A stretch of 64,000 nt of DNA from Peptoniphilus harei (GTDB taxonomy: Bacteria > Bacillota > Clostridia > Tissierellales > Peptoniphilaceae): assembly GCF_900454685.1 (NCBI RefSeq), contig NZ_UATM01000032.1, forward strand, positions 620,001 through 684,000, in the 5' to 3' direction. The translations under genes and the position numbers were made by a program. Under the pieces are notes generated by a model. The model searched no databases. It was not told the DNA's origin and saw only the letters and a program-made list of their open reading frames with translations. Positions 35,668 through 45,466 of the stretch are shown piece by piece (positions within the stretch are counted from its first letter, which is position 1; every line of letters begins with the position of its first letter).

Positions 35668-36885
35668 ATGTCTAATACAGATGAAATTCTAAGATGTTCA
35701 TTCTGTGGCAAAACACAAAACCAAGTGAATAGATTGATTGCCGGACCTAATGTCAATATCTGCGACGAGTGCATTGAGAGATGCCACACAATCCTAGAAA
35801 ATGAAGTTCCTCACGAAATCAGCAAGGACTTTGACCTTAAAAAGCCTGCTGAAATAAAAGAAATCTTGGATCAATATGTTGTAAAGCAAGAAGACGCCAA
35901 GCGCGCTCTTGCTGTTGCAGTATATAACCACTACAAGAGGATTTCATCAAATAGGAAGGTAAGCAGCGACATTGAACTTCAAAAGTCCAACATTCTTATG
36001 ATTGGACCTACAGGTTCTGGTAAGACCCTACTTGCACAAACTCTTGCTAGACTTTTAAATGTTCCCTTTGCCATTGCTGATGCCACAACCCTAACTGAGG
36101 CTGGCTATGTCGGCGAAGATGTTGAGAATATTATTTTGAAACTTATTCAAAATGCTGACTACGACATTGAAAGGGCAGAAAAAGGGATTATATATATTGA
36201 CGAGATAGATAAGATTGCCAGAAAATCTGAAAATGTATCTATCACAAGAGACGTAAGTGGAGAAGGTGTTCAACAAGCCCTCCTAAAAATTATCGAGGGA
36301 ACTGTTGCCAATGTTCCTCCACAAGGTGGAAGGAAGCATCCGTCACAAGAATTTATTCAAGTTGACACTTCAAACATCCTATTCATTGTTGGTGGTGCCT
36401 TTGACGGAATCGACAAAATTATAGAAAACAGGACTGCCAAGTCTTCTATGGGCTTTGGATCAGAAATTGTAGATAAAAAAGCTAATAAAGAAAATATTTT
36501 ACAAAAGGTTGAAACTGAAGACCTATTAAAGTTTGGTTTAATACCAGAACTTATTGGTAGATTACCTGTTACTATTACTCTTGAAGAGTTAGACGAAGAG
36601 GCTCTAGTTGAAATTTTAACTAAGCCAAAGAATGCCCTTGTAAAACAATACAAGGAACTTCTAAAATTTGATGACGTTGAACTAATCTTTGACGACGAAG
36701 CCCTAAGCTATATTGCAAGAAAGGCAATAGAAAAGAAGGCTGGAGCAAGAGGATTAAGAGGCGTTATCGAAAATACAATTATGAATGTAATGTATGAAAT
36801 TCCTTCAAGAGATGACATCAAAGCAGTTAAAATAACAAAGGAATCAGTAGAAGGAACTGCACCTGCTGAATTAATAAAAAAATAA
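35668..36885 (+). CDS. clpX: ClpX unfoldase
   Basis: 405 residues. The N-terminal C4 zinc domain ([11 protein letters not shown] ... CDECIERC) is followed by an AAA+ domain with Walker A GPTGSGKT, Walker [11 protein letters not shown], and the pore and IGF-type loops. It unfolds tagged proteins and feeds them to ClpP, encoded 8 bases upstream. A terminator follows. Confidence 0.98.
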   Translation: MSNTDEILRCSFCGKTQNQVNRLIAGPNVNICDECIERCHTILENEVPHEISKDFDLKKPAEIKEILDQYVVKQEDAKRALAVAVYNHYKRISSNRKVSSDIELQKSNILMIGPTGSGKTLLAQTLARLLNVPFAIADATTLTEAGYVGEDVENIILKLIQNADYDIERAEKGIIYIDEIDKIARKSENVSITRDVSGEGVQQALLKIIEGTVANVPPQGGRKHPSQEFIQVDTSNILFIVGGAFDGIDKIIENRTAKSSMGFGSEIVDKKANKENILQKVETEDLLKFGLIPELIGRLPVTITLEELDEEALVEILTKPKNALVKQYKELLKFDDVELIFDDEALSYIARKAIEKKAGARGLRGVIENTIMNVMYEIPSRDDIKAVKITKESVEGTAPAELIKK

Positions 36886-36895
36886 ATAAATAATT

Positions 36896-36919
36896 AGCCG
36901 TGGTTGCCACGGCTTTTTT
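36896..36919 (+). terminator. Rho-independent terminator of clpX
   Basis: AGCCGTGG pairs with CCACGGCT around TTG, followed by T6. It lies 13 bases before the lon start, so lon transcription from upstream is attenuated. Confidence 0.88.
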
Positions 36920-36931
36920 AGAAGGTGAAAA

Positions 36932-39265
36932 ATGGATAAAATTAAATTACCACTTATCCCACTTCGAGACCTAGTTATCTTTCCACACATGGTTATGCAT
37001 TTTGATTGCGGTAGAAAAATTTCTCTCAACGCAATTGATGCAGCAGAGATGAAAGATTCAAAAATATTTTTGGTGGCCCAAAGAGAACTTGAAATCGAAG
37101 ACCCAAAGAGGGAAGACCTCTTTGGAATTGGGACTGTGGCTACTATAAAACAAATTTTAAAACTGCCTGGTGGAATTGTCAGGGTCCTTGTTGAAGGTGA
37201 AGAGAGGGCAAAAATTTCTGAACTTGATATCACAGAAGAGATGATTGAAGCAGAAATTGAAATCCTTGAAGACAAGGAAAGTGACTTCACAGAAGATGAA
37301 GAGATTGAAGCTGCCCTTAGGCTGGCCCTTAGCGACTTGGAGGCCTATTCATCTTTAGATGATAAATTATTCCCAGGACTTATTTCAAATATTGCAGACA
37401 CTGAGGACCCATCAAGGTTTATTGATACAGTTGTGGGATATTTGAATTTTAAATTGGAAGACTATCAAAGGATTTTAGAAACAACAGATATCTATGAGAG
37501 ACTTGTGGCCTTTCATGAAATCATGAAGAAGGAAATTGAAATTCTTTCTATAGAAAAGAACATCAATGACCAGGTCAAAAAGAAAATGGACGAGGTCCAA
37601 AGGGAATATTACCTAAAGGAACAATTAAGGGTAATCCACAAGGAACTTGGTGACGGAGAAGACGAGGCCGAGATAACAGAGTCCTACAAGAAAAAAATTG
37701 AAGAAAAGGCCCTTCCTGATGAAGTCAAGGACAAGGCCCTTAAAGAAGTTAATAAGCTGGGCAACTTAAATTCACAATCGCCAGACTATTCACTTTTAAT
37801 AAATTATCTTGACTGGATCCTTGACCTACCTTGGCTTGAGTCTGGAGATGAAAAGAGAAATATTTCTGATGCGAGAAAAATTTTAAACGACGAACACTAT
37901 GGACTTAAAAAAGTTAAGGAGAGAATCCTAGAATTTATTGCCGTTAGGATTTTATCAGGCGACAAGGGTAGGGGACCAATCCTCTGCTTAGTGGGACCTC
38001 CTGGAGTTGGTAAAACTTCCATTGCGCAGTCAATTGCAAATTCTCTTAACAAAGAATTTGTCCGCATGAGCCTTGGTGGAGTAACTGACGAAGCAGAAAT
38101 AAGAGGTCACAGGAAGACTTATATTGGAGCTCTTCCTGGAAGAATTATTTCACTCTTAAAGAAGGCTGGCAAAAATGACCCAGTATTTTTATTTGACGAG
38201 ATAGACAAGGTGGGCAACGACTTTAAGGGCGACCCTGCATCAGCTCTTCTAGAAGTTCTTGACCCCGAACAAAATAATTCCTTTACAGACAGGTACTTGG
38301 AACTTCCCTTTGATCTATCAAAAGTCTTTTTCATAGCAACAGCTAACACGACAGCAACTATACCAAGACCCCTCCTTGACAGGATGGAAGTCATCCAACT
38401 TGAAGGCTACACTCCAAATGAAAAATTCAATATTGCAAAAAAATATTTAATCTCAAAGCAAATTGAAGAAAATGGACTTAAGAAAGAAAATATTAGTATT
38501 TCTGACAGAGCCATAAAGGACATAATTGACTACTACACTCGTGAATCAGGAGTTAGGGGACTTGAAAAACAAATTTCAAAAATTGTGAGAAAGGCTGCCC
38601 TAAAAATTGTGGAAGAAGACTTAGATAAGGTTTCTGTTTCCACAAGAAATATTGAGGACTTTCTTGGAGAAAAAATTTTCAGGATTTCTGAAGCAGAAAA
38701 ATCTCCTGAAGTTGGTTCAGTAAATGGACTTGCTTGGACAGAAGTTGGTGGCACAAGCCTTGTCATAGAAACGATAGTTATGCCAGGCAAGGGCAAGCTA
38801 ACTCTAACAGGATCGCTGGGAGATGTGATGAAGGAGTCAGCCATGGCTGCCATCTCTTATATTGCATCAAAGGCAGATGACTTTAAGCTCGATCCAAACT
38901 TCAGGTCCAACACAGACATCCACATCCACGTCCCTGAAGGAGCAGTGCCAAAGGATGGCCCGTCAGCAGGGATTACAATTGCGACATCAGTCTTATCTGC
39001 TCTAACAAAGAGGCCAGTTAACAACGACGTGGCCATGACAGGAGAGATAACACTTCGTGGAAAAGTCCTTCCAATTGGCGGTCTAAAGGAAAAACTTCTG
39101 GCAGCAGAAAGATATGGAGTCAAGACTGTAATAATTCCAGAAGAAAACAAGAGGGACTTAAAGGAAATTGAAGAAGAAGCAATTAAGAAGTTAGATGTGA
39201 GACCAGTTTCCAAGTTCGAAGAAGTTGCAGAGATTGCCATAGGTGATTTTAATGAAGATAAATAA
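36932..39265 (+). CDS. lon: ATP-dependent protease Lon
   Basis: 777 residues, LonA layout: N-terminal substrate domain, AAA+ domain with Walker A GPPGVGKT and Walker B FLFDEIDKV, and C-terminal protease with catalytic Ser in PKDGPSAG and Lys in GGLKEKL. It degrades damaged and regulatory proteins in the cytoplasm. GAAGGTG is the RBS. The last 14 bases overlap engB. Confidence 0.98.
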   Translation: MDKIKLPLIPLRDLVIFPHMVMHFDCGRKISLNAIDAAEMKDSKIFLVAQRELEIEDPKREDLFGIGTVATIKQILKLPGGIVRVLVEGEERAKISELDITEEMIEAEIEILEDKESDFTEDEEIEAALRLALSDLEAYSSLDDKLFPGLISNIADTEDPSRFIDTVVGYLNFKLEDYQRILETTDIYERLVAFHEIMKKEIEILSIEKNINDQVKKKMDEVQREYYLKEQLRVIHKELGDGEDEAEITESYKKKIEEKALPDEVKDKALKEVNKLGNLNSQSPDYSLLINYLDWILDLPWLESGDEKRNISDARKILNDEHYGLKKVKERILEFIAVRILSGDKGRGPILCLVGPPGVGKTSIAQSIANSLNKEFVRMSLGGVTDEAEIRGHRKTYIGALPGRIISLLKKAGKNDPVFLFDEIDKVGNDFKGDPASALLEVLDPEQNNSFTDRYLELPFDLSKVFFIATANTTATIPRPLLDRMEVIQLEGYTPNEKFNIAKKYLISKQIEENGLKKENISISDRAIKDIIDYYTRESGVRGLEKQISKIVRKAALKIVEEDLDKVSVSTRNIEDFLGEKIFRISEAEKSPEVGSVNGLAWTEVGGTSLVIETIVMPGKGKLTLTGSLGDVMKESAMAAISYIASKADDFKLDPNFRSNTDIHIHVPEGAVPKDGPSAGITIATSVLSALTKRPVNNDVAMTGEITLRGKVLPIGGLKEKLLAAERYGVKTVIIPEENKRDLKEIEEEAIKKLDVRPVSKFEEVAEIAIGDFNEDK

Positions 39266-39848
39266 GGCAGAACTAGAAAAAGTTGCAGTAGAAGAAAAGC
39301 AATATCCTGACCCGAATATCAAGGAGTTTGCCTTTGCAGGCAGGTCCAATGTTGGTAAGTCATCCTTTATAAATGCAATGTTAAATAGGAAAAATCTTGC
39401 AAGGACTTCATCTACACCGGGAAAGACTAGGACTATCAACTTTTACAGGGTCAATGATGATTTGCGTCTTGTGGACTTGCCAGGTTATGGCTACGCAAAA
39501 GTTGCCAAGTCAGAAAAAGAAAAGTGGGCAGGCATCATCAACAGGTATCTTGAAAATAGAGAAAACCTAGTTGAGACAATCCTACTTGTGGACATAAGAC
39601 ACGAACCGACAGCCCTTGACAAGCAAATGTATGACTACATCATTGAGTCAGGATTCTCGGGTATAGTGATTGCGACAAAAAAAGATAAAATAAAAAAATC
39701 TCAAGTAGATAAACACATATCAATAATTGCCAAAAAACTTGGCGTCAAGCACAGGGAAAATATAATTCCCTTCTCCTCCTCAAAGAGAGACGAAGTCAAG
39801 GACATGTGGTTTATCTTCGAAGATATGCTTAGATTTCATGAAGAATAA
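39252..39848 (+). CDS. engB: Ribosome biogenesis GTPase EngB (YsxC/YihA)
   Basis: ATG 39252 lies inside the end of lon and after AGGTGA. 198 residues. G1 GRSNVGKSS, G3 DLPGYGYA and G4 TKKDK are present. EngB is essential for large ribosomal subunit assembly. The lon-engB overlap is a common Firmicutes arrangement. Confidence 0.96.
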   Translation: MKINKAELEKVAVEEKQYPDPNIKEFAFAGRSNVGKSSFINAMLNRKNLARTSSTPGKTRTINFYRVNDDLRLVDLPGYGYAKVAKSEKEKWAGIINRYLENRENLVETILLVDIRHEPTALDKQMYDYIIESGFSGIVIATKKDKIKKSQVDKHISIIAKKLGVKHRENIIPFSSSKRDEVKDMWFIFEDMLRFHEE

Positions 39849-39860
39849 AATTATAAATCA

Positions 39861-39886
39861 AGAGCTGGGAGACTGGCTCTTTTTTC
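39861..39886 (+). terminator. Rho-independent terminator
   Basis: AAGAGC pairs with GCTCTT, followed by T6. It ends the lon-engB transcript. Confidence 0.8.
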
Positions 39887-40005
39887 TTGTGAAAAATTTT
39901 AAAATTAATAGAAAAGAATTTTTTAAAGTTCATAAATAATAAGTTATTAAGAAATTCTTAATAAGTGACAGACAAATTTCACATACTTTTTAAGTATTAT
40001 TCATA

Positions 40006-40011
40006 TATAAT
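40006..40011 (+). promoter_or_regulatory. -10 element for the DUF1002 gene
   Basis: TATAAT at 40006-40011, 29 bases before the chosen ATG. No clear -35. Confidence 0.4.
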
Positions 40012-40040
40012 TGATATGATAAGAAAAAATGGAGGATGTT

Positions 40041-40904
40041 ATGAAGATAAGAAATAAAATTTTAACAGCGGCACTTTCTCTTGCCCTTCTACCTGGCTTT
40101 GTTTTTGCCAAGGAAGGCGAAGAGATTGTAACACTTGGTGCCGATTTAAAGGAAAGTCAAAAAAGTGAAATGCTTCGTGAGATGAATGCAAGTGATGATG
40201 CAAAGATCATCGAGGTAACTAATGCAGAGGAATACAAGTATCTTGGAGATGTCTTGTCATCGAAGGAAATTGGCAAGAGGGCAATTTCTTCTGCTATTGT
40301 TAGATATGAAAAAGCAGGAAGTGGACTAACTATTGAACTCTCAGACAACATCAGGGTTGTAAAGGAAGATGCCTTTATCAATGCTCTAAACACTGTAGGC
40401 ATTGAAGATGCTGATATTTATGTAACTGCACCGGGAAAGGTAAGTGGTACTGCAGCCTTAACTGGAATTTTAAAGGCCTATGAAGAAAACACTGGCAAGG
40501 AATTACCAGAGGATCTAAAAAAGGTCGCCAATGAAGAGCTTGTTGTTCAAACAAAATTATCTGAAGAGCTTGGCGATGAAAAGACTAACGACATAATTTA
40601 TGAAATTAAGGACGCCATGGCAAAGAATATGCCAAAGGACGAAAAGGAAGTTAGAGTCATAATCGAGAATGTTGTTAACAACTACAACATCAACCTTACA
40701 AAGAGCCAAGAGGATAAGCTTGTTGGACTATTTAACAACATGAAGAATGCTGACGTTGACTGGAATAGGATGGCTGACACAGCAGTTAAGTACAAGGACA
40801 AGGCTTCAAAGTTTTTAAACTCTCCAGAAGGAGAAAAGGCTGTAGAAAATACGAAGAGCTTCTTGGAAAAGTTAATAGACTTTATAGTTGGCTTGTTTAA
40901 ATAA
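40041..40904 (+). CDS. Secreted DUF1002 family protein
   Basis: ATG 40041 follows GGAGG by 6 bases; the upstream in-frame ATG at 40029 lies before it. 287 residues. A signal peptide ends near GFVFA. The mature N-terminus EEIVTLGADLKESQKSEML and the repeated AALTGILKAYEENTGKEL segment match the DUF1002 family of Firmicutes exported proteins of unknown function. A hydrophobic C-terminal tail (FLEKLIDFIVGLFK) could associate with the membrane. Monocistronic, with its own promoter and terminator. Confidence 0.8.
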   Translation: MKIRNKILTAALSLALLPGFVFAKEGEEIVTLGADLKESQKSEMLREMNASDDAKIIEVTNAEEYKYLGDVLSSKEIGKRAISSAIVRYEKAGSGLTIELSDNIRVVKEDAFINALNTVGIEDADIYVTAPGKVSGTAALTGILKAYEENTGKELPEDLKKVANEELVVQTKLSEELGDEKTNDIIYEIKDAMAKNMPKDEKEVRVIIENVVNNYNINLTKSQEDKLVGLFNNMKNADVDWNRMADTAVKYKDKASKFLNSPEGEKAVENTKSFLEKLIDFIVGLFK

Positions 40905-40917
40905 GAATTATGAGTGG

Positions 40918-40946
40918 AGATTCACCCAAGGGTGGATCTTTTTTTA
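40918..40946 (+). terminator. Rho-independent terminator of the DUF1002 gene
   Basis: AGATTCACCC pairs with GGGTGGATCT (one G-T) around AA, followed by T7. Confidence 0.85.
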
Positions 40947-40962
40947 TTACAAAAATCCAAAT

Positions 40963-40990
40963 AAAAAAATCCGACTTAATCGGATTTTTC
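40963..40990 (-). terminator. Terminator of the nitroreductase gene
   Basis: AAATCCGA (40967-40974) pairs with TCGGATTT (40980-40987) around CTTAA. The A run on the left provides the minus-strand T run. The stem can work in both directions. Confidence 0.75.
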
Positions 40991-40995
40991 ATAAA

Positions 40996-41514
40996 TTAAA
41001 ACTTGTTGTAGTGAACCTTTGAAGAAACGTCAAATTCTTCGTGGTCCTTTGTGCCTGATTTTTTGTAGCCAATTGGGATTAGGCATTGGGCCCTGTAAGG
41101 TTTTTTCACTCCGAAGTTTTCTGCAAAGTATTCTTCATAAGAAATCTTGCCGGCAGTGTTTCCTTCTTTAACGTTGATCCAAGAAGATGAAAGGCCTTCC
41201 TCTTCAAGTAGAAGTTGTAGGTAAGCTGCTGTTAGCGATGCTTCTTCCACCCAAGTCTTACAAATTTCTGTGTTTGCAATAACTATTACTACTACTGGAG
41301 CTTCTTTTAGGTAAAGAGTTGCAAAGGAATCCATGTTGGAAAGTTCTTCGATTTTTTCCTTGTCGTCAACTACTATGAATTCTACTGGATGGGAGTTGCC
41401 GTTGCTTGGTCCCATGGAAGCGTACATTAAAAGTTCTTCTAACTTTTCTCTGTCAACTTCCTTGTCTTTATATTTTCTAACAGTTCTTCTTTTTAAAATT
41501 AATTCTTTTAACAA
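40996..41514 (-). CDS. Nitroreductase family FMN-dependent oxidoreductase
   Basis: 172 residues with a TTG start behind AGGTGA. The N-terminal RRTVRKYKDKEV and MGPSNGNSHPVEFIVV motifs bind FMN phosphate, and a C-terminal LIPIGYKK segment completes the family pattern. It reduces quinones, flavins or nitro compounds with NAD(P)H. Natural substrate unknown. Confidence 0.85.
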   Translation of the reverse strand: MLKELILKRRTVRKYKDKEVDREKLEELLMYASMGPSNGNSHPVEFIVVDDKEKIEELSNMDSFATLYLKEAPVVVIVIANTEICKTWVEEASLTAAYLQLLLEEEGLSSSWINVKEGNTAGKISYEEYFAENFGVKKPYRAQCLIPIGYKKSGTKDHEEFDVSSKVHYNKF

Positions 41515-41676
41515 AATATCACCTCTCCTATCATTTTACCACAAAAAAGCTTATAGAGAAGCGTGTGAAAATATATTCATAATATTCTTAAAAGCTTATA
41601 ATAAAGAGTGGAATAAGATTGAAAATAAGCCAAAGGGAAAAATATAAAAAATTCTGAAAATATTTTCATAAAAGCG

Positions 41677-41705
41677 TTGACAAATATACTTATCTAAAGT
41701 ACAAT
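41677..41705 (+). promoter_or_regulatory. Consensus promoter without a following protein gene
   Basis: TTGACA (41677-41682), exactly 17 bp, TACAAT (41700-41705). Transcription should start near 41712 and run into a strong terminator about 75 bases later. Confidence 0.75.
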
Positions 41706-41711
41706 ATACAT

Positions 41712-41790
41712 GAAGTGAAAACTTCATCATCTTTTTTCTTCCCTTAGAGAACAGTTATTGGATACATAAGCTGTTCTCTTTTTATTTGTC
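41712..41790 (+). ncRNA. Candidate small RNA
   Basis: Between the promoter and the terminator lies about 79 bases. TGAAGT-GAAA-ACTTCA is a 6-bp hairpin with a GNRA-type loop near 41710-41725. A pyrimidine-rich single-stranded stretch of about 20 bases follows, and AGAGAACAG pairs with CTGTTCTCT (about 41746-41779) before TTTTTATTT. No start codon with an open frame of useful length is seen on this strand. Target unknown. Confidence 0.6.
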
Positions 41791-42329
41791 TAAATTTAAA
41801 TTTACTTAAGACTTGTAGAGGGGGGTTTTTAATTTAGTGAAATTTAAAAGATCTCTCTATAGAAAATTTTTAGTATATATACTTCTTTTCCTATATTTTT
41901 CAAAAATTTACTTTTCAAAAACTTCAGTTAAGGCTTTGCAAGTCCACAAAGTTTAATTTTATGTTTAATCCAACAAAAAACATATTTTAAATAATTTTGT
42001 ACCATCACAATTGAATATGAACTTATAAAAGAAATCTAATCTATCTTTAATTGTAAGCTTATAAATTTTTCTATTCTATAAAAAAAATAGAAACTTATAT
42101 AGTCAAAGGACTTCATAAAATTTTATTAGCTTATGAGTCTATAAGAAAGTAATGATTTTTTATAAAGTCATGGATTTTTGCTATTTTTCATGATTTTTAT
42201 AAATCTAAATTAATATATCAACTTATGTGCTTATATGAAATCGAACGAATGTTGCAAGATTGTTACAGGGAAAAATTCTTTGTAACAGAAACTTAAAATA
42301 GAAAACCTGTTATATAGATGACTTTGATA
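41791..42329. other. AT-rich intergenic region
   Basis: No convincing gene on either strand. It contains a G6 run near 41820 and long A/T stretches, and ends in the promoter of the SLH gene. Confidence 0.5.
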
Positions 42330-42335
42330 TATAAT
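42330..42335 (+). promoter_or_regulatory. -10 element for the SLH protein gene
   Basis: TATAAT at 42330-42335, giving a leader of only about 13 bases that still includes AAGGTGAT. Confidence 0.4.
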
Positions 42336-42354
42336 AAGGATGAAGGTGATAAAG

Positions 42355-43017
42355 ATGAAGATTTTTAAAAAGACTTCATTGATTATTATCTCCTCAGCAT
42401 TGATTTTGACAAGCACTGTATCTGCAAGAACTTTTAGAGACACAAGAGGCCACTGGGCAGAAGCTTCAATTGACTTTATTACTGACAAAAAGCTTATGTC
42501 TGGTTACCAAGATGGGACTTTTAAACCTAATGAAAACATGTCGAGAGCAGAGTTTTATGCAACTGTTAATTCTTTAGCAGGCTATGATAAAACTTATACT
42601 GTGACTTTTTCTGATGTAAGTACATCTGATTGGTTTTACAATGATGTAGCTAAGGGCATTAAGGCAGGTTACATTAAGCCAACTACTGGTAGGCTTAATC
42701 CAAATAGGGAAATTACACGAGAAGAAGTTGCAGAAATTCTTGGTTATGTGTATTCGCTATCACCGAGGGAAGGTTCAACAAATGAGTTTGGCGATAGGGC
42801 AAGGATAAGCCCATCGGCAAGGGGCTATGTAGGCGCCCTTGTGGACGCAGGGATCTTGAGAGGTTACTCTGATGGTAACTTTTATCCCACAAGATCAATT
42901 AGGAGATCAGAAGCTGCTACGCTTTTTAGGTCAATGATTTCTAATTACAACTATCCACAAAAGAAAGCTCTAAATAATAGCAAAATTAAATTTGGGGGCA
43001 GAAATCTTTACGAATAA
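42355..43017 (+). CDS. Small secreted protein with three S-layer homology domains
   Basis: ATG 42355 follows AAGGTGAT by 4 bases. 220 residues. The signal peptide ends near TSTVSA. Three SLH repeats follow: FRDTRGHWAEASIDFITDKK, FSDVSTSDWFYNDVAKGIKA, and FGDRARISPSARGYVGALVD. SLH domains bind pyruvylated secondary wall polymers. With no other domain than a short basic tail, this protein probably coats or anchors to the wall. Confidence 0.88.
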   Translation: MKIFKKTSLIIISSALILTSTVSARTFRDTRGHWAEASIDFITDKKLMSGYQDGTFKPNENMSRAEFYATVNSLAGYDKTYTVTFSDVSTSDWFYNDVAKGIKAGYIKPTTGRLNPNREITREEVAEILGYVYSLSPREGSTNEFGDRARISPSARGYVGALVDAGILRGYSDGNFYPTRSIRRSEAATLFRSMISNYNYPQKKALNNSKIKFGGRNLYE

Positions 43018-43042
43018 GACAGGCAACTGTCTTATTTTTTTG
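43013..43042 (+). terminator. Rho-independent terminator of the SLH gene
   Basis: AATAAGACAG pairs with CTGTCTTATT around GCAA, followed by T7. It overlaps the stop codon. Confidence 0.9.
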
Positions 43043-43118
43043 TATAAATTTGTTGGAAAGGATTTTAAAGTCTAAAAATTAATTTATTAAGATATAATTT
43101 CTTACTTGTAAAAAATAA

Positions 43119-43155
43119 TAAAAAATACCAGAGGAAATAAAAATTCCCTCTGGTA
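43119..43155 (-). terminator. Terminator of the phosphonate-type operon
   Basis: TACCAGAGG (43126-43134) pairs with CCTCTGGTA (43147-43155), and the left A run gives T on the minus strand. It lies about 60 bases after the 5'-nucleotidase gene. Confidence 0.85.
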
Positions 43156-43216
43156 CTTAGTTAAGCTTTATCCTATCATGATAAATTTTTTATAAATTTT
43201 ATAGATTGAAAATATT

Positions 43217-44656
43217 TTACAGGTTTCTAAAATAGTCTAATAATATTTCTGAAGTTTCCTTGTCGTAATTTTTTATAACTTTGAGGTCCTTATACATATC
43301 AAAGCCGCCGGCTCCTGTGGCCCTGTAGTTATTCATTACTAGTGAAAACTTGTCGGAATCTTTTACTTCTTTACCATCAAAGAAAATCTTGCCAATTCTC
43401 TCGCCAACTTTTTGTGTAAGGTCCTTTTCAAAGTCTATGCCATAGAAGTAGTCAAAGTTGTAATGCTCTTCCTTTGGCTCTAAAAACTTCTTTGATATCT
43501 TATAGGACCCATCATACTCGATGTAGGAAAAGTTTTGTTCTAGGGCTTCTCTAAGACTCTTGCCGTCGATTTCAAGCACCACTGTTGTGTTAGGAAACCT
43601 GTATGTGTTTAGGACGTCTCTTGTGGTCAAGTTCTTCTTTAGACCTGAGATGACATTGGCAAAGGAAGTGATAGAAATATCTGCTCCTGTGTAGTCCAAT
43701 TGGATCTTGTTTATTAGGTTTGCAAGGTCTGAGCCATGAAGGGCCATCTTAATCCTGTTCTCTGGCATGTAGTCACGGCTCAGTTCTGCTATTGGTTGGT
43801 CGAGATAGTCTTGGACTTCTTCTTCAACATCACTATATTTTTCTATAAGGAAGTTTGATCCAAGCCTTGGCTCAATAAAGGAAGCCTTCATTTCTTTTCT
43901 TGCAAGGTCAACTTCCACAAGGGCAGCCTTAGACCCATTGGCTGGCGTCTCAATGGCAAGGGTATTGCCAATATAACCAGCGATCTCCATGTGTTGGTGG
44001 CCTGCCAAGATTATATTGAAGTCCAATTCTTTTGCAATTTTTCCTCCAATATTTTCTGTGGTTTCTGAAAGTTTTTTGCCACTTTCTAGGTCGATTTCAT
44101 AACCTCCATGGTAGATTAAAATATTAAAATCTGTCTTTTCTTTTTTTAGTCCTTCAAGGGCCCTCTTTGCTCCTTCAAAGGCATCTGTGATTTCAAAGTT
44201 CACGAGATTTTCTTTTCTCTCCCAGAGATTTACCCAATCGGTAACAACCCCAGTAATCCCAATCTTGTAATCGTCAATTTCTTTTACATAATATGGGTCA
44301 AATTTAATCTTACCAGTCTTGTCTCTTACATTGGCACAAACTAGTTTTCCCTTCATGTTTTCTACGTAAGTCCTTAGGTAATCGTAGCCGTAGTTGAAGT
44401 CGTGGTTACCAAGAGTGTAGTAGTCAACATTTTGCATCATGTCTGCCACTACATTAGAGTTTAAATTTTCTTTTACATAGTAGGCGAAGGAAGATCCCTG
44501 AAGGATGTCTCCTCCGTCAGTTAAGATTGTCCTCTCGTCTTTTTTTATATTATTTAAAAGTGAAAGGTAGCCTGTATTTTTTTCTTCCCTATCGAGATAA
44601 TCTGTTGGGAAAAAATATCCGTGCAAGTCTGATGTGTGAATTATTTTTAAAATCAT
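43217..44656 (-). CDS. 5'-nucleotidase/2',3'-cyclic phosphodiesterase family metallophosphoesterase
   Basis: 479 residues. The N-terminal calcineurin-like domain has SDLHGYF, GGDILQGS, GNHDFNYG and a GHQH motif binding two metals. The C-terminal 5'-nucleotidase domain has the HGSDLANLI region and ATGAGGFDMY. No signal peptide is visible, which is unusual because most members are exported. It overlaps the phnE-type gene upstream by four bases, so the ester or phosphonate imported by the transporter may be its substrate. Confidence 0.85.
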   Translation of the reverse strand: MILKIIHTSDLHGYFFPTDYLDREEKNTGYLSLLNNIKKDERTILTDGGDILQGSSFAYYVKENLNSNVVADMMQNVDYYTLGNHDFNYGYDYLRTYVENMKGKLVCANVRDKTGKIKFDPYYVKEIDDYKIGITGVVTDWVNLWERKENLVNFEITDAFEGAKRALEGLKKEKTDFNILIYHGGYEIDLESGKKLSETTENIGGKIAKELDFNIILAGHQHMEIAGYIGNTLAIETPANGSKAALVEVDLARKEMKASFIEPRLGSNFLIEKYSDVEEEVQDYLDQPIAELSRDYMPENRIKMALHGSDLANLINKIQLDYTGADISITSFANVISGLKKNLTTRDVLNTYRFPNTTVVLEIDGKSLREALEQNFSYIEYDGSYKISKKFLEPKEEHYNFDYFYGIDFEKDLTQKVGERIGKIFFDGKEVKDSDKFSLVMNNYRATGAGGFDMYKDLKVIKNYDKETSEILLDYFRNL

Positions 44657-45465
44657 TTTTCACCTACTAGTCTTGCTCTTATTTTTGTTGAGAAGTACTC
44701 AATAAATAAGACAAGAAGGATTAGTCCTAAGAGGATTGCTCCAACTTCGCTCCACTTGTAGGAAGTGATGGCGAACATAAGTGGTGAACCAATACCACCT
44801 GCTCCAACAAGTCCAAGGATTGATGCGTCTCTTAAATTTATGTCGAAACGATAAATTGTTGTTGAGGCAAAGTTTGCAAAAAGCTGAGGAATTATACCAA
44901 AGCGAATCTTTTGGAAGGTTGTTGCCCCAATGGAAGAGAAGGACTCAAGTATTGCCTTGTTTAGGTTCATGATGTTATCTGAAAATAATTTTGTAAGCAT
45001 ACCAATAGATGTAAAGGACATAGTCATAAGGCCTGCAAAGGGTCCAGGTCCTGTTACCCTAATAAACATTAGACCATAAACAATAGCTGGGATTGTCCTT
45101 ATTAGGATAATAAACATCCTAACAAGATAAGCCACAGGCGCTGGAACAATGTTTGATGATGCCAAAAAGCTAAGTGGCATGGCAATTATTGCCCCTACAA
45201 GGGTACCTAGGAAGGCTATACAAATAGTTTCAAGTAAAAGGTAAGGAACTCCCTTCGTCGTTAGGTTAAAGAGCATGTCCTTGTTGGGATTAAAGATTCC
45301 CTTGATAATATTTTTGGCTACTCCCATTCCATCTTTTGTTGCAGATTCAAAATTAATTACAGAAGATGACCAAACTATCATAAATAAAATTACAGCTACA
45401 ATCATTATGATATAGCCATGATTTTTTGGTTCTGATTTTAGTTTTTCTATTACTTTTTCTGACAT
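44653..45465 (-). CDS. phnE: Phosphonate-type ABC transporter permease (second PhnE)
   Basis: 270 residues with about six membrane helices and the PhnE EAA segment ILESFSSIGATTFQKIRFGIIPQ. The C-terminal DINLRDASILGLVGAGGIG motif is typical of phosphonate/phosphite permeases. It pairs with the upstream PhnE. Its ATG overlaps the end of that gene by one codon or so. Confidence 0.88.
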   Translation of the reverse strand: MSEKVIEKLKSEPKNHGYIIMIVAVILFMIVWSSSVINFESATKDGMGVAKNIIKGIFNPNKDMLFNLTTKGVPYLLLETICIAFLGTLVGAIIAMPLSFLASSNIVPAPVAYLVRMFIILIRTIPAIVYGLMFIRVTGPGPFAGLMTMSFTSIGMLTKLFSDNIMNLNKAILESFSSIGATTFQKIRFGIIPQLFANFASTTIYRFDINLRDASILGLVGAGGIGSPLMFAITSYKWSEVGAILLGLILLVLFIEYFSTKIRARLVGEK

Positions 45466-45466
45466 A

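Noticed and set aside
36932..39265. Lon and its neighbours as part of a defence island
   Set aside because: tig-clpP-clpX-lon-engB is a standard housekeeping cluster in Firmicutes and shows no foreign features.
41515..41780. A 44-residue minus-strand frame antisense to the candidate small RNA, possibly a type I toxin
   Set aside because: It lacks a good promoter and a typical hydrophobic toxin profile. The plus-strand promoter and terminator are much stronger evidence.
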